NCBI RefSeq assembly: GCF_019801215.1
Contig: NZ_JAHVJO010000001.1
Location: 310,001-374,000 of the forward strand
DNA length: 64,000 bases
Origin: Fictibacillus nanhaiensis
GTDB taxonomy: Bacteria; Bacillota; Bacilli; Bacillales; Fictibacillaceae
Reading direction: 5' to 3'
A model generated the notes under the pieces. The model did not search any database. It had not been told where the DNA came from and saw only the letters and a program-made list of their open reading frames with translations. Within the stretch, counting starts at the first letter, position 1. Every line of letters starts with the position of its first letter. Made by a program: the position numbers and the translations under genes. Shown piece after piece: positions 25,009 through 36,265 of the stretch.

Positions 25009-26037
25009 ATGAACGTAAATGATTTTGACTTCCATTTACCTGAAGAATTAATAGCTCAGACCCCTCTTGAGAACAGAGCATCATCTAGGCTTATGGTATT
25101 GGATAAAACAAATAAAAAAATATCTCATAAGCATTTTTATGATTTGAAAAGCTACTTAAAAAAGGGCGATTGCCTTGTTTTAAATGACACGCGTGTTCTT
25201 CCTGCCAGACTTTTTGGACAAAAAAGCGATACTGGAGGAAAAGTAGAAATCTTACTTTTGAAGGAAGAAGGACAAGATACATGGGAAACCCTAGTAAAAC
25301 CCGCTAAACGAATAAAGCTAGGGACAGAAATCACTTTTGGAGATGGCAGGCTAAAGGCTGTATGTACGGGTGAGAGTGATCATGGTGGAAGGTCATTAAA
25401 ATTTTTATATTCCGGTATTTTTTATGAATTGTTAGATGAACTTGGACAAATGCCTTTGCCTCCCTATATTAAAGAGCAATTAGAGGAAAAAGACCGTTAT
25501 CAGACGGTTTATGCGGTACATCAAGGCTCGGCTGCTGCACCTACTGCAGGACTGCATTTTACGACAGACATGATTGAAGAGATCAAAGCAATAGGAGTTC
25601 ATGTTACTTTTATCACATTGCATGTTGGTCTCGGTACCTTTCGTCCTGTAAGTGTTGAAAATGTTCTTGAGCACGACATGCATGCTGAGTTCTATCAGAT
25701 CACCAAAGGAACGTCAGAACTTTTAAATAAAGTAAAGGAATCAGGCGGAAGAATTATTACGGTCGGTACGACGAGTACGCGAACTCTTGAAACGGTAGCC
25801 AATAAGTTCGAAGGAAAGTTTCAGGAAGATTCAGGATGGACCAGTATCTTTATCTATCCGGGTTATGAATTTCAAGCAATAGATGGATTAATTACAAATT
25901 TCCATTTGCCAAAATCTACATTGATTATGCTCGTCAGTGCTTTGGCAAGCAGAGAATTTGTGTTGGAAGCATACAATGAAGCCGTTGAAGAAAAGTATCG
26001 TTTTTTCAGTTTCGGTGATGCGATGCTTATACTTTAA
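25009..26037 (+). CDS. queA: QueA, S-adenosylmethionine:tRNA ribosyltransferase-isomerase
   Basis: QueA transfers and isomerises the ribosyl part of S-adenosylmethionine onto 7-aminomethyl-7-deazaguanine in tRNA, making epoxyqueuosine. The 342-residue protein starts [17 protein letters not shown] and contains the conserved segments [21 protein letters not shown] and [11 protein letters not shown]. It precedes tgt, the previous enzyme of the same pathway. Confidence 0.97.
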   Translation: MNVNDFDFHLPEELIAQTPLENRASSRLMVLDKTNKKISHKHFYDLKSYLKKGDCLVLNDTRVLPARLFGQKSDTGGKVEILLLKEEGQDTWETLVKPAKRIKLGTEITFGDGRLKAVCTGESDHGGRSLKFLYSGIFYELLDELGQMPLPPYIKEQLEEKDRYQTVYAVHQGSAAAPTAGLHFTTDMIEEIKAIGVHVTFITLHVGLGTFRPVSVENVLEHDMHAEFYQITKGTSELLNKVKESGGRIITVGTTSTRTLETVANKFEGKFQEDSGWTSIFIYPGYEFQAIDGLITNFHLPKSTLIMLVSALASREFVLEAYNEAVEEKYRFFSFGDAMLIL

Positions 26038-26050
26038 GGGGGATTTTTAA

Positions 26051-27196
<1,146 letters not shown>

Positions 27197-27220
27197 CTTT
27201 TTTGAAAGGGGTGAAGAAAA

Positions 27221-27490
27221 ATGGATGCCATTAAAAGTTTATTACCAATTATCCTCATGTTTGCAATTTTTTATTTTGTGCTAATCCGTCCACAGCAAAA
27301 AAGACAAAAAGCTGTCCGTGATATGCAGTCAAATTTGAAAAAAGGCGATAGAGTAGTCACAATTGGCGGTTTACACGGAACGTTGGACAGCATCGATGAC
27401 ACAATCGCTGTTATTCGATCAAATGACGGTGCAAAACTGACATTTGACCGCAACGCAATTCGTGAAGTAAGAGATGAAGCAGCTCTATAA
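27221..27490 (+). CDS. yajC: YajC, preprotein translocase subunit
   Basis: YajC is a single-span membrane protein that associates with SecDF-YidC. The 89-residue product has a membrane span at about 5-22, the motif FYFVLIRPQQKRQK and the cytoplasmic KGDRVVTIGGLHG segment. secD and secF lie 3.4 kb downstream. Confidence 0.93.
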   Translation: MDAIKSLLPIILMFAIFYFVLIRPQQKRQKAVRDMQSNLKKGDRVVTIGGLHGTLDSIDDTIAVIRSNDGAKLTFDRNAIREVRDEAAL

Positions 27491-27497
27491 GAAAGTA

Positions 27498-27522
27498 AAG
27501 ACCCGTCAATGTGACGGGTCTT
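27498..27522. terminator. Bidirectional terminator yajC / yrzE
   Basis: An 11-bp perfect stem (27498-27508 with 27512-27522) with a 3-base loop lies between convergent genes; its right arm touches the yrzE stop codon. Confidence 0.85.
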
Positions 27523-27910
27523 ATTTATAGGTCTGTTTATGACTGCTTAAGTTTACTCCCATTATTCCGCCAATCATGGATAAGACAAGGAACAAAGCAT
27601 GATAAAGATATTGTGATGAATTGAATGTACTCTGATACCCTAAGTACTGGATAAGAAACACAAGAAATGAAAACAAAAGACTTGTTCCTCCTCCAAGCAT
27701 CCAACCTTTACTTTGTCCTTTTTTACCAGAAATAAATCCTCCGATGAATAATGATAAAAACGATAAGCCGACCGTAACCCATTTTAGAGAAGCCTCCGTT
27801 AAACCAGTAAAACGCAATAAGAGTGATAACACTAGACTACATACCATAATCATAAGAAGAATTGCTATCAAACCCCGTCCCATCGAATGAGCCATATGTT
27901 TTATCCCCAT
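27521..27910 (-). CDS. yrzE: TIGR04086-family membrane protein
   Basis: The 129-residue protein has four predicted membrane spans and a SGKKGQSKGWMLGG loop typical of the TIGR04086 family. I place the start at 27910, where GGAGG is 8 bases upstream on the minus strand; a longer frame to 27955 lacks such a site. The position between yajC and the YetF-type gene matches yrzE in B. subtilis. Function is unknown. Confidence 0.82.
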   Translation of the reverse strand: MGIKHMAHSMGRGLIAILLMIMVCSLVLSLLLRFTGLTEASLKWVTVGLSFLSLFIGGFISGKKGQSKGWMLGGGTSLLFSFLVFLIQYLGYQSTFNSSQYLYHALFLVLSMIGGIMGVNLSSHKQTYK

Positions 27911-28092
27911 CTTGATCCTCCTTATCCCTACAAGCTTTCTATATACTGTATTCATGCCTATATAAAATTAGAAGTACAAGCAATGGATTTTCCCTATAGT
28001 TTCCATACAAATCCTTACTGGCAAAACCTTCGTATCATGTTTTTTCATATCTGTGCCACACTAACAATGAAAAGATATGGAAGGAGGACATT

Positions 28093-28749
28093 ATGGAGAT
28101 ATATACAATTATATTTAGAACGTTATTTATTTATTTTTTGATTGTTATCGTATTTCGCATGATGGGTAAACGTGAAATCGGTAAATTATCAGTAATTGAT
28201 TTTGTAGTCTCCATAATGATTGCAGAACTCGCTGTAATCTCAATCGAGGATCCAAAAATTCCGATGTTAAATTCCATCATTTCTATTATCGTGTTGCTCG
28301 GAATTCAACTTCTTTTGGCGATTGTCTCCCTAAAAAGCAGAAAGATGAGAGAGCTGGTAGATGGAAAACCTTCTGTGATTATTAATGAAGGAAAAGTCGA
28401 TGAAGAAGAGATGAAAAAACAAAGATATAACTTTGATGATTTGCTGACTCAATTACGTGAAAATAATATAAGAAGCTTAAATGAAGTAGAGTTCGGAATA
28501 TTGGAAACGACAGGGAAATTATCAGTAATCAAAAAAAATGAACATACAGAAAGAAGCCCTCTGCAGATGATTCTTCCGCTCATTTTGGACGGAAAAGTTT
28601 TAGAAGACAATGTAGAAAAAGTAAATAAAACACCATTTTGGTTAAGGCAAGAACTAAAGAGAGCAGGGTTTAAAGATATAAAATCCATATCGTTCTGCTC
28701 TTTAAATGAAGACGGTTCCTTGTATGTCGATGAAAAAAATAAAAAATAA
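28093..28749 (+). CDS. yrbG: YetF/DUF421 membrane protein YrbG
   Basis: This 218-residue protein has three N-terminal membrane spans followed by the cytoplasmic YetF (DUF421) domain, recognisable by RMMGKREIGKLSVIDFVV and LRENNIRSLNEVEFGILE. GGAAGGAGG precedes the ATG. It corresponds in place to yrbG. The biochemical role is unknown; spore relatives of the family contribute to resistance or germination membrane complexes. Confidence 0.85.
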   Translation: MEIYTIIFRTLFIYFLIVIVFRMMGKREIGKLSVIDFVVSIMIAELAVISIEDPKIPMLNSIISIIVLLGIQLLLAIVSLKSRKMRELVDGKPSVIINEGKVDEEEMKKQRYNFDDLLTQLRENNIRSLNEVEFGILETTGKLSVIKKNEHTERSPLQMILPLILDGKVLEDNVEKVNKTPFWLRQELKRAGFKDIKSISFCSLNEDGSLYVDEKNKK

Positions 28750-28777
28750 AAAAACAGCCAATAATAGGGCTGTTTTC
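28747..28777. terminator. Bidirectional terminator yrbG / spoVB
   Basis: AAAACAGCC (28751-28759) pairs with GGCTGTTTT (28768-28776) with A and T runs on both sides, between convergent genes. Confidence 0.85.
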
Positions 28778-30328
28778 TTATGCCCATCGCTTAATTAGCG
28801 GAATATGCTTGAGATCTTCTTTTCCTAATAACTTAAAGAAGATCAGCGTAAACAAATACAAAGCACAAGTGGCTGTCACACAGATCAAGAGTCCCTGTAT
28901 GGGAGGGAATTGGGGCATCATGTACTTAAACAGATACATTGCGCCCGCTCCCGTAAACAAAATGGACAGCAAACAACGAACAAAATCTTTTACTACAATC
29001 GTGTAGCTTATTGCTTTAATTACTGTAGCAAAATGAAGCAGTGTTACGACGACGATACCAATAACAATGGCGAGGGCTGCACCCATTATCCCGAATTCTG
29101 GCCTTGTAGCTAGAGCAAATATGGCAGCGAGTTTTACGATTGCTCCGATCAAGCTGTTGATCATGGCTGAACGAGCCAAGTTGAGAGCCTGAAGAACGGC
29201 TTGCAGGGGTCCTTGGAAATAAAGGAAAAAGAAAAAAGGTGTCATAATTTTTACGTATGATGCACTTGCAGGAGAATTGTACATGAGATCCATAATTGGA
29301 ACGGCATATACATACGTGATGACAGCAGCAATTCCTCCAGATAACATGGATAGCTTCAGTGCCTGATTCAAGCGATGTTCAATGAGATGGTATTTTTTTT
29401 GGGCATTTGCTTCACTGATTGCAGGGACTAAAGAAACAGAAAGCGAATACGTAATAAATGTGGGTAAAAACAGCAATGGGATGACATATCCCGCAAGCTC
29501 TCCATATTGAGAAGTAGCTAATGCTGTAGTTACTCCTGCAATTGCCAGGCTATTAGCAACTACAATTGGTTCAAAGAAGTAAGAAACAGAGCCGATAAGT
29601 TGACTTCCTGTTGTTGGAAGTGCGATATTCATTAAACCCTTAAGTGTCTCATGACCTTGTTTTAATTGTTTGAAGAACCCTTTTCTAATTCGAATTTGTT
29701 TCTTAACTTTAAACATCGAAAACATATATAGAAGAGAAGCCAGTTCACCAATAATAACGGAGATCATAGCGCCAGCAGCGGCATATTCCACGCCATATGG
29801 CAAGAATAATCCCGTTAATAAGGCGACAAGTGCTATTCTAACTACTTGCTCGATTACTTGGGAGTAAGCAGAAGGTCTCATATTTTGAAGACCTTGAAAA
29901 TATCCGCGTAGAACGGAAGAAACGGCCACAACCGGTACGACAGGAGCGATAGCAATTAGTGGCCAAAAAGTTCTTTTATCCGTAAAAAAATGATTGGCTA
30001 ACAACGGAGCTGCTATGAATAGGGCAATGGTTATGATTAAGCTTAAGAGGCCTGTAATTGCTAATGAAACGATTAAGATCTTCCTTACTTTGGAACGATC
30101 TCCAGAAGCATCAGCTTCGGCTACAAGCTTAGATATCGCAATGGGAAGACCAAGCCGTGTTAAAGTAACAGCAAGTAAGAATGTTGGTACAGCCATCATG
30201 TATAGTCCTACACCTTCATGTCCCATTACCCTTGCCATTACAATCCGATTTACGAAACCGAGAATACGGGTTATAAGTCCTGCTAGTATAAGCAGTAAAG
30301 TACCTTGTACAAGTGTTTGTTTTGTCAT
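28778..30328 (-). CDS. spoVB: SpoVB stage V sporulation lipid-linked flippase
   Basis: SpoVB belongs to the MOP superfamily (MurJ-like polysaccharide transporters) and is needed for spore cortex synthesis. The 516-residue protein has about fourteen predicted membrane spans, with the N-terminal ILGFVNRIVMARVMGHEGVG motif and the GYFQGLQNMRPSAYSQ motif typical of the group. It is alone on the minus strand between yrbG and comN, as in B. subtilis. Confidence 0.92.
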   Translation of the reverse strand: MTKQTLVQGTLLLILAGLITRILGFVNRIVMARVMGHEGVGLYMMAVPTFLLAVTLTRLGLPIAISKLVAEADASGDRSKVRKILIVSLAITGLLSLIITIALFIAAPLLANHFFTDKRTFWPLIAIAPVVPVVAVSSVLRGYFQGLQNMRPSAYSQVIEQVVRIALVALLTGLFLPYGVEYAAAGAMISVIIGELASLLYMFSMFKVKKQIRIRKGFFKQLKQGHETLKGLMNIALPTTGSQLIGSVSYFFEPIVVANSLAIAGVTTALATSQYGELAGYVIPLLFLPTFITYSLSVSLVPAISEANAQKKYHLIEHRLNQALKLSMLSGGIAAVITYVYAVPIMDLMYNSPASASYVKIMTPFFFFLYFQGPLQAVLQALNLARSAMINSLIGAIVKLAAIFALATRPEFGIMGAALAIVIGIVVVTLLHFATVIKAISYTIVVKDFVRCLLSILFTGAGAMYLFKYMMPQFPPIQGLLICVTATCALYLFTLIFFKLLGKEDLKHIPLIKRWA

Positions 30329-30426
30329 GTTTTTACCTGTCCTTTCTGGGACAATCTTATAAATACTATATGCACGATAAGTGAACAGTCATGACAGCTT
30401 GTTTCATAATTGAAAGGAAGGTTACT

Positions 30427-30678
30427 ATGGAGAACATACATTTCACCGAATGGAAAGACAAAGTCCACCCAGCCATAAAGAGTAAGAAAGAAGAGTTTCA
30501 TTACATGGGGTATGAGAGTGTAACAGATGAGGAAATATGGAAATGCGTAATGACGAAACTAAAGAAAAAGAAAGAGGACCCGCGTTTACATACTTTAGTG
30601 GATTATATTTTATCCTTATCATTGAACGACTTTATGACGTGGCTGACCATTAATGCTTATAAAGAAGATGTGAAATAA
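30427..30678 (+). CDS. comN: ComN-type post-transcriptional regulator
   Basis: The 83-residue acidic/basic protein matches ComN (YrzD), which in B. subtilis acts after transcription on comE mRNA and associates with DivIVA at division sites. ATG 30427 has GGAAGG upstream; the longer frame from 30391 has no ribosome site. Conserved segments are MGYESVTDEEIWKCV and LVDYILSLSLNDFM. It lies between spoVB and secD. Confidence 0.85.
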   Translation: MENIHFTEWKDKVHPAIKSKKEEFHYMGYESVTDEEIWKCVMTKLKKKKEDPRLHTLVDYILSLSLNDFMTWLTINAYKEDVK

Positions 30679-30686
30679 AATAAGGG

Positions 30687-30726
30687 GAGACATCAAAAAG
30701 TGTTATACTTTTTGATGTCTCTTTTC
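30687..30726 (+). terminator. Intrinsic terminator after comN
   Basis: A perfect 15-bp stem (30687-30701 with 30707-30721) and a 5-base loop are followed by TTTT. Confidence 0.9.
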
Positions 30727-30833
30727 TATTTTGCGACAAAATAAGCTAGTAGACAGGATCATTCTTTAAAGTCGACAAAAAAACGTTTGACTTTGATTTT
30801 ATTTATTTTATTTATGAATATTTTCAGGACAAA

Positions 30834-30863
30834 TTGACAGAAAAAAACAACAGTCGCTATAAT
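30834..30863 (+). promoter_or_regulatory. Consensus sigma-A promoter for secDF
   Basis: TTGACA (30834-30839), 18-base spacer, TATAAT (30858-30863). Both boxes are perfect. It is followed by a leader of about 70 bases before secD with no clear regulatory fold. Confidence 0.85.
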
Positions 30864-30939
30864 GGGAAGGATTAGTGTTAATAGCTATACATAAGTTATG
30901 TTGTTTTTTTGGATGCAGCATGAAGGAGGTTTCTAAAAA

Positions 30940-32256
30940 GTGGTAAAAAGAAGTAAGATCGTTATCTTTTTTGTGGTGCTTCTTATGTTTGCCGCGTTAA
31001 TCGGGCTTACAACAGAAAAGATTGTAAAAGAAACAAAGCTTGGACTTGACCTCCAAGGCGGATTTGAAGTGCTATATGAAGTAGAACCTGTGCAAAAAGG
31101 TCAAAAAGTTACAGAAGATACACTCAAGAGTACGGTTGAAGCGTTAAACAGCCGTATTAATGTGCTCGGTGTTTCTGAACCCGATATTCAGATTGAAGGC
31201 AATGACCGTATCCGTGTTCAACTAGCTGGTGTTTCTGATCAAAACAAAGCAAGGGAACTATTGTCTACTCAAGCGGAATTAACGTTTCGTGATGTAGATG
31301 ACAAAGTGTTGCTTGATGGCTCTGATTTAAAAGGTAATGGAGCAAAACAAAGCTTTGAGTCTCAATCAAATAAACCGATCGTTTCTTTGACATTAAAAGA
31401 TGCGGATAAGTTTGCAAAAGTTACAAAAGAAGTTCTAGACCGTGCTCCACAAGGAGAAAACCTTTTAGTCATCTGGCTTGATTATGAAAAAGGCGATTCA
31501 TTTAAAGAAGAACAAAAAAAGGAATTAACAGGAAAAGAACCTAAATATATATCTGCTCCTTCTGTCAATGAGGTTCTTACTCAAAAAGACGTTATGATAT
31601 CTGGAAACTTTACTGTTGAAGAGGCACAAAGTCTTGCGAAAATCCTAAATGCCGGTGCACTTCCTGTTAAGCTCAATGAGATATATTCTACATCGGTTGG
31701 GGCGAAATTTGGGGAAAGAGCGCTTGATGAGACAATTTTCGCAGGCTTTATCGGGATCGCTGCTATCTTCTTATTTATGCTGTTTTTCTACCGCGTACCT
31801 GGGATCATTGCGGTGATAACGTTATCGATCTACATATATTTGATCATCGCTATTTTCTATCTGATGAATGGTGTATTAACTCTGCCAGGGATCGCTGCAC
31901 TCATACTTGGTGTAGGTATGGCAGTTGATGCTAACATCATCACGTACGAACGGATTAAAGAAGAATTAAGAAGCGGTAAATCTGTTTTAAGTGCCTTTAA
32001 AGCCGGAAATCGCCGATCATTTACAACCATTTTTGATGCGAATATTACAACGATCCTTGCAGCCGCAGTTCTGTTTGCATATGGGACAAGTTCGGTTAAA
32101 GGATTTGCGTTAGTACTGATCATTTCAGTGCTCGCGAGTTTTATCACTGCAGTTTTTGGTACTAGGCTATTCCTTGGTTTATGGGTGCAGTCCCGTTTAA
32201 TGGATAAGAAACCAGGATTGTTTGGTGTAAAGGAGAGTGACATTCGTGAGCTTTAA
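30940..32256 (+). CDS. secD: Protein translocase subunit SecD
   Basis: SecD works with SecF to pull exported proteins out of SecYEG using the proton gradient. The 438-residue product has an N-terminal span, the D1 motif LGLDLQGGFEVLYE (about 32-45), an extracytoplasmic domain, and a C-terminal five-span block with GVGMAVDANIITYERI. GAAGGAGG precedes the GTG start. B. subtilis has one fused SecDF protein; here the two halves are separate and overlapping genes. Confidence 0.95.
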   Translation: MVKRSKIVIFFVVLLMFAALIGLTTEKIVKETKLGLDLQGGFEVLYEVEPVQKGQKVTEDTLKSTVEALNSRINVLGVSEPDIQIEGNDRIRVQLAGVSDQNKARELLSTQAELTFRDVDDKVLLDGSDLKGNGAKQSFESQSNKPIVSLTLKDADKFAKVTKEVLDRAPQGENLLVIWLDYEKGDSFKEEQKKELTGKEPKYISAPSVNEVLTQKDVMISGNFTVEEAQSLAKILNAGALPVKLNEIYSTSVGAKFGERALDETIFAGFIGIAAIFLFMLFFYRVPGIIAVITLSIYIYLIIAIFYLMNGVLTLPGIAALILGVGMAVDANIITYERIKEELRSGKSVLSAFKAGNRRSFTTIFDANITTILAAAVLFAYGTSSVKGFALVLIISVLASFITAVFGTRLFLGLWVQSRLMDKKPGLFGVKESDIREL

Positions 32257-33154
32257 TTACAACTTTGTAAAAAACAGAAACCTTTACTTTATCATTTCAG
32301 CTCTCCTAACGGTCGTTGGTCTTGTCTTTTTATTAACGATCGGATTGAAATTAGGTATCGATTTTGAAGCTGGATCACGTGTAAACATCCAAGCCAATGA
32401 AACATTGACGAACGAAAAAGTTCAGGCTGAATTTGAGTCTTTAGGATTTGAAGATGCGACAGTTGTGTTGGCAGGGAATAACGACCAAGCAAATGTATCG
32501 TTTAAAGGTGTTTTGTCAAAAGAAGAAATTGCAAAACTGAACACTCATTTCCAAGATAAATATGGGGAAACGCCTAGTGTGAGTACTGTTACGCCAACAG
32601 TTGGGATCGAATTGGCACAAAATGCACTTTTAGCTGTTTTGATCGCTTCCATCGGAATCATCATCTATGTAGCGTTTCGATTCGAATGGTCCATGGCTGT
32701 TGCAGCAATCATCGCGTTGTTCCATGACGCTTTTATGATCATCGCCATTTTCAGCATTCTTCGTATTGAGGTTGACTTGCCGTTTATCGCTGCGGTATTA
32801 ACTATTGTCGGTTATTCGATCAACGACACGATCGTTACGTTTGACCGAATCCGAGAGAACATGAAACTCGAAAAGGTTAACAATAAAGATAAGCTTGCGG
32901 AAATTGTGAATAGAAGTATTCGTGAAACATTAGGCCGATCCATCAATACGGTACTTACCGTTGTCTTTGCTGCTTTAGCGTTATTAATCTTTGGAGCAGA
33001 TTCAATACGAAACTTCTCTATCGCTCTTTTAATAGGTCTTGCATTTGGCGCATACTCATCTATTTTTATCGCAGCACAAGCTTGGTATGTGTTTAAAGCA
33101 CGTCAATTAAAAAACAAAAAAGCACGTCCAGTCGAAGCTGAACCAGAAATTTAA
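32246..33154 (+). CDS. secF: Protein translocase subunit SecF
   Basis: The 302-residue protein has the SecF pattern: first span, LGIDFEAGSRV motif, short P4 domain, then a five-span block with YSINDTIVTFDRIRE. I choose GTG 32246 because AAGGAG (32229-32234) is about 11 bases upstream; the GTG at 32237 is only 2 bases away. The gene overlaps the end of secD by 11 bases, so the partners are translated together. Confidence 0.94.
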   Translation: MSFNYNFVKNRNLYFIISALLTVVGLVFLLTIGLKLGIDFEAGSRVNIQANETLTNEKVQAEFESLGFEDATVVLAGNNDQANVSFKGVLSKEEIAKLNTHFQDKYGETPSVSTVTPTVGIELAQNALLAVLIASIGIIIYVAFRFEWSMAVAAIIALFHDAFMIIAIFSILRIEVDLPFIAAVLTIVGYSINDTIVTFDRIRENMKLEKVNNKDKLAEIVNRSIRETLGRSINTVLTVVFAALALLIFGADSIRNFSIALLIGLAFGAYSSIFIAAQAWYVFKARQLKNKKARPVEAEPEI

Positions 33155-33174
33155 AGTAAATATCCATTCTTAAA

Positions 33175-33220
33175 TTGTCACCTCTTATCCTGTTTTGTAT
33201 AATGAATAGGTTAAGAGGTG
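33175..33220 (+). promoter_or_regulatory. recJ promoter lying inside an SD-masking inverted repeat
   Basis: TTGTCA (33175-33180), 17-base spacer and TATAAT (33198-33203) form a good sigma-A promoter. CACCTCTTA (33179-33187) is an exact complement of TAAGAGGTG (33212-33220), which is the recJ ribosome site. RNA starting near 33210 would lack the left arm, whereas read-through RNA from secF would contain both. Confidence 0.7.
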
Positions 33221-33226
33221 ATTTTT

Positions 33227-35578
33227 ATGTTGGAGCCTAGAACAAGATGGAAGGTTCAAGAATCTTCTGAGGAAAAGGCAAAATGGTTAGCAGAAGAGCT
33301 TGATCTTCCTCTTTTAATTGCCAATCTTCTCCTTCAAAGAGGGATAGATTCAATAGAAAAAGCTAAGAAATTTCTAAAGATAGACACGAATGAATTTCAT
33401 GATCCTTTTTTATTGGATGGCATGAAAGAGACTGTGGATCGGATACATAAAGCGGTAGAATCGAACGAAAAGATTCTTATTTTCGGAGATTATGATGCTG
33501 ACGGTGTGAGCAGTACGACAGTTATGTATTTTGCTTTAAAAGAATTAGGAGCTCAATTTGATTATTATATACCGAATCGCTTTACGGAAGGTTACGGACC
33601 AAATGAACCTGTTTTAAGAAAAGCGAAAGAAGATGGATATACACTTGTTGTAACAGTAGATACAGGAATATCTGCAGTTCATGAGGCAGAAGTTGCAAAA
33701 GAAGTCGGACTAGACTTTATCATTACTGATCACCATGAGGCACCTCCAGTATTACCGGACGCATTTAGCATTATTAATCCCAAAAAACCTCATTGTCCAT
33801 ACCCATTTAAAGGTCTTGCTGGTGTTGGTGTAGCATTTAAAGTCGCTCATGCAATTCTTGGAGAGCCGCCATTACATCTCCTCGATTTTGCTTGTATCGG
33901 GACGATTGCAGATCTTGTCCCATTAGTGGATGAAAATAGAATCATAGCTAAGATGGGGATTGAATCTTTATCAAAAACAGATAAAATCGGATTGCAGGAA
34001 CTACTAAAAGTAGCGGGACTTTACGAAAAAGAACTTTCTTCAGAAGATGTTGGATTTGCTATCGGACCTCGTGTAAATGCAGCTGGAAGATTAGGTTCGG
34101 CAATGCCAGTTGTTAAACTATTCACCTCTACAGATCGAGAACAATCCGAGATGTTAGCAGAAGAAATTGATTCTGTGAACAAAGAACGTCAGGCAGTTGT
34201 AAATGAAATAACAAAAGAAGCAATCGCTATGGTTGAAGAATCGTTTCCACCCGAAGAGAATGAAGTACTCGTTCTTGCTAAAGAAGGTTGGAATCCTGGA
34301 GTTATTGGAATTGTTGCCTCACGGATCGTGGAAAAGTTTTATCGACCGACTATTGTATTGTGCTTAGATCCTGAACAGGAAACAGCAAAAGGATCAGCAC
34401 GAAGTATACAAGGATTTGATATGTTTGAAAACCTTTCAGAGTCACGTGACATTCTTCCTCACTTCGGCGGTCATCCAATGGCAGCGGGAATGACTTTATC
34501 TCTTCATAATGTGGATGAATTACGCAATCGGTTGATTAAGCAAGCAAAAAACATACTAAAACCAGAAGATTTTCTTCCTGTTACAATGGTAGATCTTACC
34601 GCTTCTTTAGAGGACATCTCGTTAGACACTGTGGAAGTACTCAGTACGTTGGCGCCTTTTGGCATTGGCAATCCATCGCCTCGAGTACTCATTGAACAAG
34701 TACCGATTCGAGAGATGAAAAAGATAGGCAGTCAATCCAACCACCTGAAGCTGCAAGTAGGGAATGGTGAGCTTTCAGTTCTGGATTGTATCGGATTTCA
34801 AAAAGGCAGCTTACTTGATGAGATGACACCTTATTCCCTGTTATCGGTAGTTGGACAATTACAGTTAAATGAGTGGAACGGCTATAGAAAGCCCCAGCTT
34901 CTGCTCGAGGATCTTGCTGTTTCACATTTCCAGCTATTTGATTTTCGTGGTCTTAAAGATGCAGGGAGGAGACTTTCAGACCTTCCGAAAATAAAAACGT
35001 TTTATGTAACATTTAATGAACACACACTATCAGAATTAGGATTAGAGTCATTGTCGGAGCAAACATTAAAGGGAGATGGTCTTTATAACCTTCCTGATCA
35101 GATGTTCCACAATAAATATATCGTCTTTTTAGATGTTCCTCCTTCTCTCACAACGTTCACTGAGTGGCTGGAGACAAAAGGTGAACCTGCTAGAATTTAT
35201 GCCGTTTTCCATCAGAATACTGATCATTTTTTCACTACTTTGCCCACAAGGAATCATTTTAAATGGTATTACGGATTCTTAGCAAAGCGAAAAACATTTG
35301 ATGTTCAGAAAGATGGTACAGAACTGGCAAAATGGAAGGGCTGGTCTAAAGAAACAATAGATTTCATGTCACAGGTGTTTTTTGAGCTGGATTTTGTTAC
35401 AATAAACGATGGTGTGATTACAGTGAATAATGAGCCAGGCAAAAAAGAATTAGACAGCTCACAAACGTACAAACGAAAGTTTGAGCAGGCTGATATCGAA
35501 AATCAGCTTGTATATTCTTCTTATCATGCTTTAAAAAGTTGGTTTACAGAGCAAACACGGCCAAAAGCTAGTTTGTAA
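33227..35578 (+). CDS. recJ: Single-strand DNA exonuclease RecJ
   Basis: RecJ degrades single-stranded DNA 5' to 3' in recombination and repair. The 783-residue protein has the DHH phosphoesterase motifs ([11 protein letters not shown] at about 84-94, TVDTGIS, TDHHE), the DHHA1 domain with GRLGSAMP and GGHPMAAG, an OB-like domain and the longer C-terminal extension usual in Firmicutes. ATG 33227 lies 7 bases after AAGAGGTG. Confidence 0.96.
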   Translation: MLEPRTRWKVQESSEEKAKWLAEELDLPLLIANLLLQRGIDSIEKAKKFLKIDTNEFHDPFLLDGMKETVDRIHKAVESNEKILIFGDYDADGVSSTTVMYFALKELGAQFDYYIPNRFTEGYGPNEPVLRKAKEDGYTLVVTVDTGISAVHEAEVAKEVGLDFIITDHHEAPPVLPDAFSIINPKKPHCPYPFKGLAGVGVAFKVAHAILGEPPLHLLDFACIGTIADLVPLVDENRIIAKMGIESLSKTDKIGLQELLKVAGLYEKELSSEDVGFAIGPRVNAAGRLGSAMPVVKLFTSTDREQSEMLAEEIDSVNKERQAVVNEITKEAIAMVEESFPPEENEVLVLAKEGWNPGVIGIVASRIVEKFYRPTIVLCLDPEQETAKGSARSIQGFDMFENLSESRDILPHFGGHPMAAGMTLSLHNVDELRNRLIKQAKNILKPEDFLPVTMVDLTASLEDISLDTVEVLSTLAPFGIGNPSPRVLIEQVPIREMKKIGSQSNHLKLQVGNGELSVLDCIGFQKGSLLDEMTPYSLLSVVGQLQLNEWNGYRKPQLLLEDLAVSHFQLFDFRGLKDAGRRLSDLPKIKTFYVTFNEHTLSELGLESLSEQTLKGDGLYNLPDQMFHNKYIVFLDVPPSLTTFTEWLETKGEPARIYAVFHQNTDHFFTTLPTRNHFKWYYGFLAKRKTFDVQKDGTELAKWKGWSKETIDFMSQVFFELDFVTINDGVITVNNEPGKKELDSSQTYKRKFEQADIENQLVYSSYHALKSWFTEQTRPKASL

Positions 35579-35598
35579 TTTTCAGGAGGCAAAGATTC

Positions 35599-36111
35599 AT
35601 GGATTATAAGCCGTATATTTCAGTAGTTAATGATTTTCCGATTGAAGGTATTCGTTTTAAGGATATTACATCTCTCATGTCAGATGGGGCTGTCTACAAA
35701 AAAGCCATGGATGATATTGCAGAGTATGCAAAGGATAAGAATGTGGATGTAATTGTAGGACCTGAGGCGCGAGGCTTTATTGTTGGTTGCCCAGTCGCTT
35801 ATACACTCGGACTAGGGTTTGTTCCTGTCAGAAAAGAAGGCAAGCTTCCGCGTGAAGTGATTAAAGTAGATTACGGTCTTGAGTATGGTAAAGATGTTCT
35901 GACGATGCATAAAGACGCTATTAAACCAGGACAAAAAGTATTGATTACTGATGATTTGCTTGCGACTGGCGGAACGATCGAAGCGACGATTAAGCTTGTC
36001 GAACAATTAGGCGGAGTAGTAGTCGGTATCGCTTTTATGATCGAACTTACTTATTTAGATGGTCGTGATAAGCTTTCTGGTTATGATATCTTCACATTAA
36101 CCCAATACTAA
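35599..36111 (+). CDS. apt: Adenine phosphoribosyltransferase
   Basis: Apt salvages adenine to AMP with PRPP. The 170-residue enzyme contains the type I PRPP-binding motif [13 protein letters not shown] (about 114-126) and the VGPEARGF segment near residue 55. TCAGGAGG precedes the ATG, 20 bases after recJ, and relA follows, linking purine salvage with ppGpp synthesis in the usual Firmicute order. Confidence 0.97.
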   Translation: MDYKPYISVVNDFPIEGIRFKDITSLMSDGAVYKKAMDDIAEYAKDKNVDVIVGPEARGFIVGCPVAYTLGLGFVPVRKEGKLPREVIKVDYGLEYGKDVLTMHKDAIKPGQKVLITDDLLATGGTIEATIKLVEQLGGVVVGIAFMIELTYLDGRDKLSGYDIFTLTQY

Positions 36112-36121
36112 GAATAGAAAT

Positions 36122-36150
36122 AAAAGAGCTCCCTTATGGTGCTCTTTTTT
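36122..36150 (+). terminator. Intrinsic terminator after apt
   Basis: AAAAGAGC pairs with GCTCTTTT around an 11-base loop, followed by T residues. Confidence 0.8.
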
Positions 36151-36201
36151 ACTTTCCTGTCACATGAATTACCCAATCATTCGACAAATTTCGTTTTTCG
36201 C

Positions 36202-36230
36202 TTTACATGAGGGTTCAATTTAACGATAAT
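36202..36230 (+). promoter_or_regulatory. Probable sigma-A promoter for relA
   Basis: TTTACA (36202-36207), 17-base spacer, GATAAT (36225-36230), 36 bases before the relA start. Confidence 0.62.
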
Positions 36231-36265
36231 AGAAGCAATATACAATGACAACGTAAGGTGATTCC

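Noticed and set aside
28031-28082. CATATCT/AGATATG inverted repeat before yrbG
   Set aside because: Seven base pairs with a long loop, next to but not covering the ribosome site; could be chance.
27887-28141. 84-codon frame across the yrzE-yrbG gap
   Set aside because: It overlaps the start of yrzE on the other strand and the start of yrbG in another frame, with no ribosome site; the divergent intergenic region explains it.
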